Source: Bactrocera neohumeralis (Eukaryota; Arthropoda; Insecta; Diptera; Tephritidae). Taken from it: a stretch of DNA of 64,000 bases. Of this stretch, positions 1 through 11,336 are shown piece by piece. Below the pieces are notes generated by a model, which was given only the letters and a program-made list of their open reading frames with translations, was not told the DNA's origin and did no database searches. Position 1 is the first letter of the stretch; every line of letters begins with the position of its first letter. The translations under genes and the position numbers were made by a program. The stretch spans positions 52,257,109 to 52,321,108 of the forward strand of contig NC_065920.1 of NCBI RefSeq assembly GCF_024586455.1. The letters run 5' to 3'.

Positions 1-1735
1 ATAACAACTATCAGTATATATAAATGTAAACTAAAAAATGTATTATTTGAAAAAAAATATTATAAAGTATACGCCCACATTGGTATAAATTCAAATTGAA
101 CTTGTGGAACACTTTCTCAAAATTTTTATTAGAAACAAAAATAAATAAAATTGCAACATAAATCTACTAAACTTTTTGTAGAAGCAAAACTATATTCACC
201 AAATTTTCCATTAGGAATATTATTCATTTATTCAACGAAAATATTAGAAACTTGATGAACATAAAGGCGTGTGTGAATCGATGCGACATAAGAAATAATA
301 ATTAATTATAATGCATTCAACTTCCCATGCATATTTGTACGTCTGCTAGTACTACATTCGCAAATATTTGTATTTCACATGAAAGTATGTCTGAGTGCGC
401 GTAATTGTATTTCTACGTTAAGTTGCGCAAACTCACATAATTGCACGAACATTTACTATCAACGCGGCAAGTCCAAATGAGCGTGGGAAATTTCACGTTT
501 CACTCGCTTACGCATTTAGCAATAAACATTCCAACATGAATATTTACGAGCGCATATGAACCGGATAATATTTGCATAGTAAATAATACTAACACAACCG
601 AACGCCTGAGCGTATGCTAAGAAATGCGCTTATGCACGTTTAAAATATAAGCAAATGAAACACGCTTTGAGTGATGTGGGCAAGGTGTGGTGAAGACAGA
701 CAGGTGGAGCAGCAGGTAGCGCTGAATAAATGTTAAAAGTTGTGACAGAAGGAAGTGAGTTGAATAAGTTGGCGCTGCGATTTGATTGAAAGGGAAATGC
801 AGTTTGTCAGTGGAAGTGGCATGGCAGCGCATTATTTGAATTAATTATATGGCTGAGCTTTGTGTGCGACCACAAAGCACTTAATTAGAAAAGCTGTATA
901 AACCGTAGAGTCGAGCGATGCTTTTATAAGTTTGTTTTAGTAAAATTTCAAATAAATTTTTGGATTCACAAAAATTAATCTATATACAGAAAAGAGAGTG
1001 AGAGCAAAGAAGTGATAGATATGACTTTCTTAGTTCTTTTTCTTTCATTTTTAACTAAACTTATTTATGCATGCGCTTCGCAATATGCTAATTTTCTACC
1101 CATTCATACTGACATTAGTAACAGCTGTTGGCTTGCACAACTTTGGCTTGCCTGTGGTAAAATTTCTGCGCAAAGTTTGCTAAGAAGTCGCAGGTTCTGC
1201 TTTCATTACCCACCAGCCTTTTGTTTCTATTAAACTAACGTGCCACTTCCGTCTCGCTTTCTTTTAGTTTTCTATTTAATTGCTTAAGACACTACCGATG
1301 ACAGAGTTGGCGATACTAGACATTTTATGAAGATTTATTGTTCGTACTTATTTAAAATGGGGAAAAGTGTGATGAGCTAAGTTTTTCAGACTCAACTATG
1401 AGTGATGCCATTTTAGTATGACAGCGATAGTTTGAGTGTTTTCAGCTCATTTTAATTATTGTAAAAGCTGTTCTTGCTGAGAAGTCTCTACTGCTATGAT
1501 ATATTGAGATTAAAATCAAATCATTTGAAATCGGAGGTACGAGATTTATAAATTTAGATATCGGTAATGTGAAGACTTCACTCAACATTTCAAAATTTAC
1601 AAGAACAATACAAAATGGTAAGAACAAAGAGACTACAAACCATGGCAGTTTCTTCAAATGATGCAATACTTTAATTTGGGTGCTGATACTCTTATCATTA
1701 ATAGTTGTCTATAAAATCAGTAAACTCGAGTATTC
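1..1735. other. AT-rich non-coding sequence
   Basis: I see no gene here. Short open frames (for example 617-832 minus and 1012-1233 plus) have no recognisable domain and look like chance frames. One copy of the motif GAACTTGTGGAACACTT lies at 98-114; this motif recurs in the repeat blocks further right. Confidence 0.6.
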
Positions 1736-1738
1736 GTT

Positions 1739-1880
1739 AGTAGATCTGAGAGATAACTCACAACCGTGATTAAAATGAAAATAGCTTAAAGACTAGTTGC
1801 TCAAGGTTAGTAGATCAGATCTGGGAGATAACTCACAACCGTGATTAAAATGAAAATAGCTTAAAGACTAGTTGCTCTAA
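1739..1880. repeat. 75-bp tandem duplication
   Basis: Two nearly identical copies follow each other with a period of 75 bp. The block 'agataactcacaaccgtgat' starts at 1751 and again at 1826, and both copies end in 'gactagttgctc'. The high identity points to a recent local duplication. No coding potential is seen. Confidence 0.9.
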
Positions 1881-1959
1881 GGATTACAATACTTCAAAAT
1901 CCTAGAAAAATTGTTAGCGGGTAAAAAAATTTAAATTTCTTCAATTTCGCTTTTCAAAA

Positions 1960-2985
1960 AATGTAATGAACTTGTGGAACAGTTCACCGATTTTACTTTT
2001 AGACAAATAAGATAACAATTTCTTCAATTTCGTTGTTTAGAAATTGAATTGAACTTGTGGAACACTTCATTGAATTTCATTTAAATATTAAATAACGCTG
2101 CAAAATTTTTTGCTGAATTGCAACAAAGATATTTAGATAGTCAAACAGGAACTGTGGTAATTAAACTATGAACTGGTGAAACATTTAGCTTAAAATTCGA
2201 GTGGAGAATAAGTTGATTAGAGTAAATAAAAGTCTCACTTGAACTTGTGGAACATATCTTCAGTTTTAATTTCATTCAAACATGAAATAGTTTTGAAGAA
2301 AAAAATTTATGATTCACAATAAAACTGTGTAGAATTTCTTAAGAGATATCAATGCGATAAAATTATGGACTTATGAAACATGCCATTTTAAAATTCAATG
2401 TAAACTAAAATGAACTTATGATGTGAGATCGTGAAAATTTTTTTTTATCTCCTTTCTTTTTCTATTTTCAAATCAAAAATAATTTCACAAGAGTTGCAAT
2501 TGAATTATGGACTTATGAAACATGCCATTTTAAAATTCAATGTAAACTTAAATGAACTTATGATGTGAGATTGTAGGAATTTTCCTTCTACTTTGTTGTC
2601 TTTAAAATCTAAAATATTTTTAAAAGAGTTTCTGCTCATTTACTATCGAAAGGAATAGATGCAATTAAATTATGAACCTGTTAAGCATTCACCCATAAAA
2701 ACTGGAATAACCTGGTGGTTATTATTTGTAAAAATGTCAATCGAGCACTTCTTCGATTTTCTTCTCATTTAAATATGAAACTTTCTTTTCGTTCTTTAAT
2801 ACCAGTTTTTGCTGATTTAAAATGCAAATATACTTATAGCAGCTCATCAATCTATTCAATAAAATTATGAACTTGTGAAACATCTGACTAAGAAAATGTA
2901 TTACAAATACAAACTTATGACAACAAAGTAAAGTGTTAGCTTTTAAAAATGTCACTTGAAATTTTGGAACACTTTGTTACGGCTT
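1960..2985 (+). repeat. Degenerate array carrying GAACTTGTGGAACACTT, plus orientation
   Basis: Divergent AT-rich units each carry a version of GAACTTGTGGAACACTT. Good copies start at 1968, 2051 and 2241, and weaker ones at 2168, 2869 and 2958. The sequence between the motifs is much less conserved than the motif itself. No frame is open across the array. It may be a satellite or an arm of a foldback-like element; see the opposite-orientation block at 4205-4690. Confidence 0.65.
2362..2575. repeat. 142-bp direct repeat inside the array
   Basis: The block beginning 'attatggacttatgaaacat' occurs at 2362 and again at 2504. About 70 bp is nearly identical in the two copies, ending in 'gaacttatgatgtgagat'. 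This is a local duplication inside the larger GAACTTGTGG repeat block. Confidence 0.85.
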
Positions 2986-3039
2986 TCTCAGTTGAAGTTT
3001 GTGTGAATTTATCAACATTGTACTGCAGAAATATTTTTT

Positions 3040-3124
3040 CTTCTTCTTCTTAATTGGCGTAGAAACCGCTTAAGCGATTATAGCCGAGTTAACAACAGCG
3101 CGCCAGTCGTTTCTTCTTTTCGCT
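3040..3124 (-). mobile_element. Severely 5'-truncated LINE tail with 13-bp target duplication
   Basis: On the minus strand this 85-bp piece matches the 3' end of the LINE at 14866-15716: the stretch running from 'gactggcgcgctgttgttaa' to the end of the 3' UTR, followed by a (GAA)n tail. It is bounded by a perfect 13-bp duplication, AGAAATATTTTTT, at 3027-3039 and 3125-3137. That is the signature of target-primed reverse transcription that stopped after about 70 nt of template. Confidence 0.85.
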
Positions 3125-3464
3125 AGAAATATTTTTTACTATAGTATAATATATAGTTAGTGATATTCAAATTAAAAAGTAGCATGTTCAATACATTCAC
3201 TTTTGCTTTTCGAAGTCAAAATTAAAATCGTTTTCATAACTCTCTTTTTTAATAAGAAAATTATTGTTGATTTGCTTTAGAGACACGAGTAAAAGTTTTT
3301 AGGAAACAAAATTCAAAATCAACTAAAAAAATGCAGAACGAATTTAATCATTTAAAATTACGCAAGGAAACTGAATTGAAAAAAAGTCTATTCCTAGGTT
3401 CATACAACCACTTTTATCCATTGAGAGATGTTTGATCAGCAACTCTTTGTGAGTGACGCGAAAC

Positions 3465-4110
3465 GTTCATCAGACAGTTTCTACCATTAAAAAAAAAAAA
3501 AGAAAATTAAGAGTTTGCTTGAAATTTTGTATTTTCAATGCAATTACCGGTAAGGGACCTTTGAAAATTTGCAAAATTGTTTTGGGTAGTTTACACAAAT
3601 CATTCAGCAAAAATTGTAAAATCATCGAAAACTTGTGTCATACAAGTCATTCATATCTTCGTCTCCGTTCTCCGTTAATACCGATGACATCGAAAAACTT
3701 CAAAAAACAGTGCATCCACGTGTTAACAGCAGGGAGATATAATATGATTTTAATATCACTTATGTATCGATTTTTGGTTAATGAAGCTTTTCAATGCTAG
3801 ACACGTACCATAAGACATGAATGCGCCGTTACATTTTGTCATGATTTTGATTGGCTTTTGGGCCAAACACGAAACGAGAGAGAGAGAGTCGTTGCTCAGG
3901 AACTATTTTCATCACATTTGAAACCCTGTTACTCTTTTCTGTTTTCGAAGCTGAAAAATCTGATACGGGAAATGCGCCATGCGTTCATTGATCCATTAAA
4001 AAAAAATCGCCAGAGAAATTGACATATGAAGTTCAACCTTCGCACGAATATAAGAAAAGGAGGAATCAGTTTATTGCAAGGAACACCATTTATCGATTAG
4101 GTTTGCGCGG
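3465..4110 (+). pseudogene. Internally deleted mariner-type transposase relic
   Basis: Translated pieces in shifting frames follow the order of a mariner transposase. First comes an N-terminal DNA-binding part ('RVCLKFCIFNAITG', about 3510-3560), then a linker-like 'NTDDIEKLQKTV' (about 3676-3712), then 'MKLFNARHVP' (about 3782-3811). A C-terminal part follows, with 'SFLFSKLKN' near 3935 in place of the family's 'FFLFPKLK'. The segment holding the catalytic aspartates (the family's HDNAPxH and YSPDLAPCD blocks) is missing, so it cannot encode an active transposase. Stops and frameshifts are numerous. I saw no terminal inverted repeats. The family assignment is by motif order only. Confidence 0.6.
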
Positions 4111-4204
4111 GCAGTTTAGATGGGCCGTACTCATCTTGGGAGTATTGTACATTATCTTAGACGCCTTAAAAATGCATCGTAAGTTAGTTTTCAAATACCC
4201 GTAA

Positions 4205-4690
4205 AACGTTCCACAAGTTCAGTTCGATTATTGTATTGAAAATAGACTCACAAGAAAAAAGTATGCCAGAACTTTTTAAAAAAGGTTTTATTTTCTTCTT
4301 TAAATAATACCTATTGACTCTACAACTCATTTCAATCTCATTTGAAGCGATTCAACTAAGTGTTTCACAAGTTCAATATAATTTCGGTACTGAGAAAAGT
4401 CTCATAAAAGACATGTTGCAGATTTTTGTTAAAATTGTATAACCTTCTACATCAAATGCTATCATTTTGCTTTTACAACTCATTCTAAACTCATTTTAAG
4501 TGATTCAGCTATGTGTTTCACAAGTTCAAATTGATTTTCGTAGTGAAATATAACCTCAGAAAAGGCATGTAGCAGATTATTGTTAAAAATTGTATAACCT
4601 TCTACATCAAATGCTACCATTTTGCCTTTACAACACATTCTAAACTCATTTTAAGCGATTAAACTAAGTGTTCCACAAGTTCAATGCGAG
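4205..4690 (-). repeat. GAACTTGTGGAACACTT array, reverse orientation (~155-bp units)
   Basis: The reverse complement of the motif occurs at 4208-4220, 4358-4376, 4512-4529 and 4666-4684, spaced about 150-155 bp apart. The units between them are similar to each other, repeating 'tgtataaccttctacatcaa' and 'ctcattctaaactcatttta'. This is a true tandem array, oriented opposite to the block at 1960-2985. Confidence 0.85.
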
Positions 4691-6929
4691 TTTTTATATA
4701 TAACTTGCCTTATTTTTAATATTTCCATGCAGTTATTGCAATTGTTCATTAATTACATTTAGTTTTTTATGCAATCAAGAACGCTAAGCCGCGGAAAAAT
4801 GTGTGAAATTACAGAATTTAATAAGCGTGTTTTAATTCCAGCTTATGGACTTATTAATACGTAATATACTTTTAATGCAATTACTTGAAATTTTATAAAA
4901 GCACTTACGATTATGGCTCGAAATTGTGCTCATTTGTGCGAATTTTTCAACAAAACTATTTTTACGCAACAATCCAGTGCATATTATATAATAAAAATTT
5001 CAAGCAGCTTATGTGTCGTTTCACCATAATTTCACTTCCTTACTTCTCTGCCATTTCATGCTTAAATACTGGCAAGTAATGTTTGGCGACTTCAAACTTT
5101 GCCACTACACGCGCTGAATGTCCCGACTTAACTACTTACTTTGCCGACACACAAACGCATGTTGGTGTAAACACTTACTACGTTGCCTACATGCAGGCGC
5201 TGAGCGTCCACGAACTGGTAAGTAATTACTGCAACTGTAACTTGGAAATTGCAATTACTTTGCGCTTCGACGGGAGACTGGCGCATCAAAAAATTGTTGA
5301 AACTTTAACTCGCTCAGCCCACACGTTGAAAGCGTGCTGGCTTATATGGGTTACCATATACCATAAGCGTACCATATAGATATATGTATGTACAATTTCT
5401 TGCAACTTTTCTTTGCAATTTGCCATGCTTTCTTGCAACTCTGCGCTGCAAGTGTGCGTGCTACTTCCTTTTCATATAATTTTCCACTAAATAATTGAGT
5501 TTTAATTGCTCTGCATGCTTTTCGAAAAATTTTACAACGTAGTTATACGTTGCTCTTGTTGTTGTTGTCGCTGCTACTGACAATTTGCTGCCCTCCTTCT
5601 GTCTGCCTAACTGTCTGTCTATGCTTGTGCTGCGCATTTTGCTCATTAGGCGCTCGTTTGGCCTATTTTCAGTGCTCACATCATTGCATACACTTGCGTT
5701 CACACATACACACAGCAACAAGCACGTGTCTGCATGTGCATGTGTGCGCTTTTATTGGCGAATCACCTAAATTTCACTTTAGAAGAGTCACGATTTCGCT
5801 GTAACTGCAGCCACAACATTTTTGACAGCAATTATTTCCACTTTATAAATGGTTCACCGTTATACGCATACATATGTACACATACTCTCTCAAATAAATT
5901 GCAATTGGAAATTTTCTGCTTGATTTTTATTTTTTTTGTTTTTGTGCTCGTGACTGCTCTAATTTATGCTGCGCGCTGAGTGTGTAATTTGTGTCGGAAA
6001 TACGGCAATTAGTAAGCGTGACTCGAAGATGATGGGCATTTTAGATTTTGTGAGTACCACTAAAGAGAATGCAAATATTTCTGAAGTGATTTCGATTGAG
6101 CTTACTAACTTTAAGCTAGTTCAAGTTTGTGATTTCGTGCACTATATTGGTATGAGACTGAGGAAATTAAAAAAAAAAAGATTATAGTTTCTTGCTCGAT
6201 GTGCATTTGAAGAAGTTTTCAATAAAATAATTGCTTTTAATAATTCAAACACATATAAAAAGAAGTTTGTAAGAGTAACCTAATAGCTTTAAAATTGCCA
6301 TTGAACTTGTGGAACACCTCCCAACATAAGCATTTTGAGACATTTTTCTCAATAATATTATACAAATTTATATTTTTGTTCAATCCAAAAAGAATAAAGG
6401 TTCATCTACACATTAACGAAGTGTCTACACATTAGCACAGCTGTACAAGGTATACCGCCGCTATTTAGTATGCTCAAATGCGGCGCTTAATATACTCCTT
6501 CATCAACTGTCCATAGACTTTTTCATACGCAAACAAAATTTTCTGCTATAATAAGTAAGGAGATGTCAGGATTAAGCTTCCTGGTGGCTGGATAAGGAAG
6601 AGTTATGGACACAATGATATGCTGACACAGCTCAAAAAAATCTAAATTTGTAATTGTATTTGCTAATTTGTAAATCGGATAGAATGGAGAACAGATTTAG
6701 TCGAGTAGAAGAATACTACCTCTATATTCACCAAAGTGGACTGCAGTTTAAAGAAGGTGGTATATACGTACTCCGAGAATCTTGAGATCTCTCTCATTCT
6801 GTTTATCAAATTCAGCTAACATTTTCCTAGCGGAAGCACTAGGCATAGAGAAGGCCTGAGTATACTGAAGAACTACTGAAGACATCTATTCGACATTACC
6901 AGCATCGATAAATTTTAGCGAAGAAAATA
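4691..6929. other. Non-coding, intron-like or intergenic sequence
   Basis: I find no supportable gene. The frame at 5083-5379 is open for 98 codons but has no domain, no Kozak context and no homologue that I recognise. The overlapping frames at 5461-5804 are simple-sequence shadows on both strands. One GAACTTGTGGAACACCT motif lies at 6303-6319. The CA- and TG-rich stretch near 5690-5750 resembles fly intron or UTR sequence. Confidence 0.5.
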
Positions 6930-7120
6930 AATATACATAGACTGATTTCTCTTTTCATTTCCATTTCGCCTTCTCATTTTCCTTCGAACGGATGTTTTTT
7001 GGCTACCCAGAGGATACATGGAGCTCAAAGAATTTTCCTCATTTGCGTGAACTTTTACACATAGCTCCATCCTTTCCATATAACCGCAGTGTTTACGCCA
7101 ATTAAAGAAATATATATTGG
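6930..7120 (-). mobile_element. LINE 5'-region fragment
   Basis: The reverse complement matches the sequence at 31575-31760. Shared blocks are 'gtagaagttcacgcaagtga' (with small differences), 'gtatcctctgggtagc' and 'acatccgttcgaagg' followed by 'gtgagaag'. Two copies on opposite strands show that it is interspersed. The 31-kb copy continues into text that I associate with the start of tephritid LINEs, so I read this as the 5' part of the same family, much decayed. Confidence 0.55.
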
Positions 7121-7589
7121 AAGGCTTTAAGTTCATAGCCAGTTCAATCCCACTTGTCCATAATTTCCAGTCACATTAATATTTTCCACAACGAAAATGT
7201 GAACATGTTGGCTAAGACAGGTGCTTCGCTAGACGTATCCGAAGCAGTGATAATATGACGTCCGATAGGAACGAAAAAAAGTATGCTCAATATATAATTT
7301 GCACAATTAGCTCAGAAAAGATGGAAATCTATAATCAAATGCAAGTTAACAAAACAGATTTGATCAAAATAAAACATGTAAAGAGCTAAGACCTTACATA
7401 AATCTGAATGTACAGGTATATAGTACTACATATTTATAGCTATCATAAAGGTGCATTGGCCATTTGAAAGCTCAAACTAAAATAGAGTAAGGAACCGTTT
7501 CCTTTCTCTTTCTCTTTGAGTGTCGTGCTCTATCAGAAACCAGCTAAGTGGTTTCACTAAGGGCAAATAGTTCGAACACAAAAAGAAAA

Positions 7590-7990
7590 CTTGACATTAA
7601 GTTACAAAGCTCGTACAATAGTATCGGAAGGATCAGTAGCAATCATTTTGAAAGATCATTTGAGCCTGAGAAGAGTGAAAGCACGATTGATTCCAAAATC
7701 ACAAATTTTTTCAAAAAACAGCGGCGCGTTAACGTCCGTCAAACAATGCCTTCCGGCTACCAGAATGTCATGAAACGTATTATTACTGATGCTGAGCCTT
7801 GGATATATGCTTACGACGCGGAAACAGACGATCAATCGGCCAAATATCGTGGCAAAGGTGAGCAGAAGCCGGAAAAACCACGCGAAAGCAGATCAAAAAT
7901 CAAGGTTTTGTTGAGAGTTTTCTTCGATTATCAAGGTGTTGTGCACTTCGAGCCGAGGGGCATTACTTCAGGAAGGCGACATGGACTTTT
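7590..7990 (+). pseudogene. Mariner transposase fragment (HTH linker to first catalytic region)
   Basis: Two overlapping frames together read as the middle of a mariner transposase. The first frame has 'EGSVAIILKDHLSLRRVKARLIPK', here split across about 7627-7700 and resembling the second helix-turn-helix. A frameshift near 7700 leads to 'NVMKRIITDAEPWIYAYD' (about 7768-7821). The family motif at that point is ITGDExW; the glycine before the catalytic Asp is lost, giving ITDAEPW. It continues to 'SRSKIKVLLRVFFDYQGVVH' (about 7890-7950). The N-terminal end, the second and third catalytic Asp, and both inverted repeats are absent. Confidence 0.8.
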
Positions 7991-8439
7991 AAGATTAAAT
8001 TAGAATTTTTTTTTTTTCATTGTTGAAATTTCAACAATAAATGTTACAGAACTTGTGAAACACTTCAATATAATTTCGTGCCTGAAAGTAGTAACGAATA
8101 CGGTCTAGATTTTTAAGTGTTTCGTATAAATATAAATTGAATTTAGAATGACTACGAAATGGCAACCATCCTTTTAGAGTTTTTCGAAAGTCAGATTTGC
8201 CTTTAATATTTTCCTGGAACAAAATTTTACTTTAAAAAAAATATATAAATTTTAATGATTTTGCGGTTATAATTTTTTTGATAATTAATTCAAGTCTGTA
8301 TGATGTGTGCTTAGAAATATTGAAATAGTAGTGTTTCTTAGAATACTATGGTGCAATGAACACTTTAATGAGCACTGAGGAATTCTGAAATATCTTCGAA
8401 TAACATATATAGAACAGTACATACATACATATTTACTCC

Positions 8440-10180
8440 CAAAATTTATTATTATTTTTATAGGAAAGTTTAACTATTTGGAAAAAGTTTTATGTAGCAA
8501 TTTTTGTTTTTATTTTTTTGTTTTTTGCTATAATATTTTTATTTATTTTCTATGTTTGCAAGAAAATTTGTATTTTTTATGTAAACAAACACTATTTTTA
8601 AGTTTTTTTATGTAAAAATTTAATATAAATCATATTTCAGACTTCCTCATGATTTGTTTACTTTGTTTACGAAAAGTGATGTGAAATTTTTTTTCTGTAT
8701 TGCAGCGTGTAGATTATTTCAGTGTACATTTATAAATGCTGTTACTGATGCTTATGATTTTAGGTGAATACAGCAACAACCTTCTAACGGCATTAACTAA
8801 ATAAATTTTCTAAAACATGCTGCATTTATTGCGGTGCAAATTCAACAAAAAATTTAGACTTTAAGGTTTATCGATATTTTTTATTGAAAAAACAAGAATT
8901 TTTGTTTTTAAGAAAATTAAAAAAAATATAATATATCGATTTCTCAAAAGTTGCAAAACCCATTTCTTTTTTTATTAAAATGTGGCATTATTTGCAAATA
9001 ATTTCTTTTTTAATAAATATTTTTTAAAATCAAATTATAATTTTTTAATAAAATGTCGCATTATTTGCAAATAATTTCTATTTTAATAATATTTTTTAAA
9101 TCAAATTTTTTTAAAATCTCACATTCTTTAAAATAAACATTTTTAAAATAAATTTTTTTTTCAAAAAAACTTGAAATTTTGAAGAAAAAAATATATTTTT
9201 AGAAAGTTACAAAACCCACTAAAAATAGTTTTCGTTTTTATAATAAGACTAAATAAAACAATTAAATTTTATTCAATACACATTTTTCAATTTTTACAAT
9301 TAAAATTTTTTTGCAATAAATGAAACTTTTTGATTAAAAAAATATTTTTTTTATGTATTTTGAAATATAAATAATAATAGGATAGTTTTTTTTTTCACGA
9401 TTTTTAAAAAAAATTTAATTTTTTTTTCTGTAAAAATGTTTTTCAAATACTTTTTATTATGTACATACATTTGTAGTATATGTTTGCAAAACCCATTAAC
9501 AATCTGGTTTTTTAATTCAAAATCTAACTTATTGTAAATAAAACTTTAAAATTTGGAAATTAAAAATTATTTTTTTGGAATTTGAAAATTTTTTATTTTT
9601 TTTAATTTTAAAATTTTTAGAACTAAAAGTTTTTGAAAATTAAGAATTAATTGAAACTAAAAGTTTTTTAAAATTAAATTATTATTTAAAATTGAAGATT
9701 TTTAAATTTAAATTTTTTTAAGTTAAAATACATATGTGATTAATTGCAAATAAATAGCAAACATTTTTTAAATTCAAGCGTTTTTTTATAAATTTTTTCA
9801 AAACTAAAATTTTCTTAACAATAAGTTTACCTTTTTTAATTATTAAATGTTTCTGGTGAAAAAAAAATATTTTTTGAGCCTTTTGTATCGTTTGAAAAAT
9901 AAAAAAAAAAATAAAAAAAAATATTTTTAATGAAAAAAATTTAGTAAATTTTTTAGTAAATAATTTAGTAATTTTTTTTTTCATAAAATGTAATTAATTG
10001 TAAATAAATTTATTACATTTTTTAAATTAATTTTTCAAAGTTAAAATTTTATTTACACAAAATCAAAATTATAGTTTAAAAAAAAAATTATGGGTTTTGT
10101 AACTTTTTTAAAAATTAAAAGCAAGAAAATAACATATTATTTCATAAAATTTTTATTTTTATAAAGAGATAAAATAAAAT
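8440..10180. other. Extremely A+T-rich stretch
   Basis: About 1.7 kb consists almost only of A and T, with many runs of seven or more. Between about 8953 and 9120 a unit of about 80 bp is duplicated (blocks 'cattatttgcaaataatttct' at about 8987 and 9059). The phrase 'aaaacccatt' or its complement recurs several times, so part of it is a decayed tandem repeat. The open frame at 9718-9984 minus is Lys/Phe homopolymer and not a gene. It lies just 3' of the exchanger exon, so it is probably intron sequence. Confidence 0.75.
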
Positions 10181-10642
10181 TCTTATATTTTTTGAATAAA
10201 AATTTTTAGTGCTCGCATCCATGCACTGTTGTGCTTACTGTATACAACATTTTCAATAATAATATAACCAAAAGAAAATTTTAAACAAAAAACACAAACC
10301 ACAAAACTAAAAATTTTCAATACTACAAATATTGAACACTTAAAATCCTCACAAAATATAAGCAAAGTGTTTGTACTGTTAGCACCTTCCAATACTAATT
10401 TGAATTCTTTAAATATTTTACTTGTTACTCTTACGCGTTCAGGCAAAATTACTGCTGTGTTAGTATTGAAGTTACTGTGTGCTCTAATTGTTGCCTTCTC
10501 AAAATTTGTTAAACGAATTTAAATTTATTCAAGTAAAGTTTTTTTTTAATCCACATAATTTTGTTTTTGTTAATTGACTTGATCAATTTTAATTTATTTA
10601 TTTTATTTTTTTCTTTTGCAAAAAAACTTCCCAACTACTTAC

Positions 10643-11253
10643 TGCTGGCATAAGTTGATCTGTACTTCTGACGCGAGTCACCTTATTTTTCGTAATGAGC
10701 CTTTTGACGAATCGTTCCACCTGTACGTTCCACTTCATGAAGGTCACATACGCTATATAGATGCTGAATAGGATAAGCGCCTCCCACCAATAGATGAAGT
10801 TGTCGCGAAAAAAGTATATTAATACCAGTAAACTGATACTGTAGAATGAGCAATCACGAAATAATGGCCACCATGTTAACGCCAATATGGTTTTGGAGAA
10901 TAGCGCACACATACCGATGACGAAGAGTATGTTGAATACAGCCGAACCGACAATTGTACCAATGCCAACATCATCGAACGAGATGAATACGCCAATGACA
11001 CTGGTAAATAATTCGGGCGCACTACCGCCGGCAGCCATAAACGTAGCACCGGCTACATCGTCTGTTATATCCAATTTCTCGATGATCACATCCAGGGAAG
11101 GCACGAAGAATTCATCGCATACAATGGCTAGCGCTACGAACATGTATATAACACCGATTATATGACATATAACAGCACCATTTTCAAGCTGCTCTTTGGT
11201 GAAGAGATCCTTGGGGAAGAGCGGCGCTTTCGTCACATTCGCATGGGCGGTTT
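10643..11253 (-). CDS. Nckx30C: Internal exon of a K+-dependent Na+/Ca2+ exchanger (NCKX family)
   Basis: This exon encodes 203 complete residues plus a split first codon. The product is a plasma-membrane antiporter that extrudes Ca2+ and K+ in exchange for Na+. The alpha-1 repeat of the Na_Ca_ex domain is clear: 'GATFMAAGGSAPELFTS' then 'GIGTIVGSAVFNILFVIG', which hold the cation-binding Glu and the conserved Asn. Several hydrophobic helices surround it, followed by 'TWWPLFRD' and a basic cytoplasmic start 'FMKWNVQVERFVK'. These read like the animal NCKX1/2 branch, so Nckx30C is the best fly match; another paralogue is possible. On the minus strand the acceptor is 'tttttatcattttag' ending at 11254, and the donor GTAAGT is at 10642-10637. 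The exon enters in phase 1 and leaves in phase 0. Open frame beyond these sites is intron read-through. The N-terminal exons (higher coordinates), the loop and the second alpha repeat (lower coordinates) were not found here. Confidence 0.9.
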
Positions 11254-11336
11254 CTAAAATGATAAAAAACGGTAATAAATATAAATTTTGTCGATTTTTC
11301 AATGCAAACAAGTTTTTTGAAGTAAATTGTATAAGG

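Noticed and set aside
5083..5379. 98-codon open frame that could be a small gene
   Set aside because: No domain, poor start context, ends in TA-rich repeat text; a single frame without support.
9718..9984. 88-codon minus frame rich in Lys and Phe
   Set aside because: Homopolymer A/T runs; typical chance frame.
10887..11165. 92-codon plus-strand open frame
   Set aside because: It is the antisense shadow of the exchanger exon; hydrophobic minus-strand codons create it.
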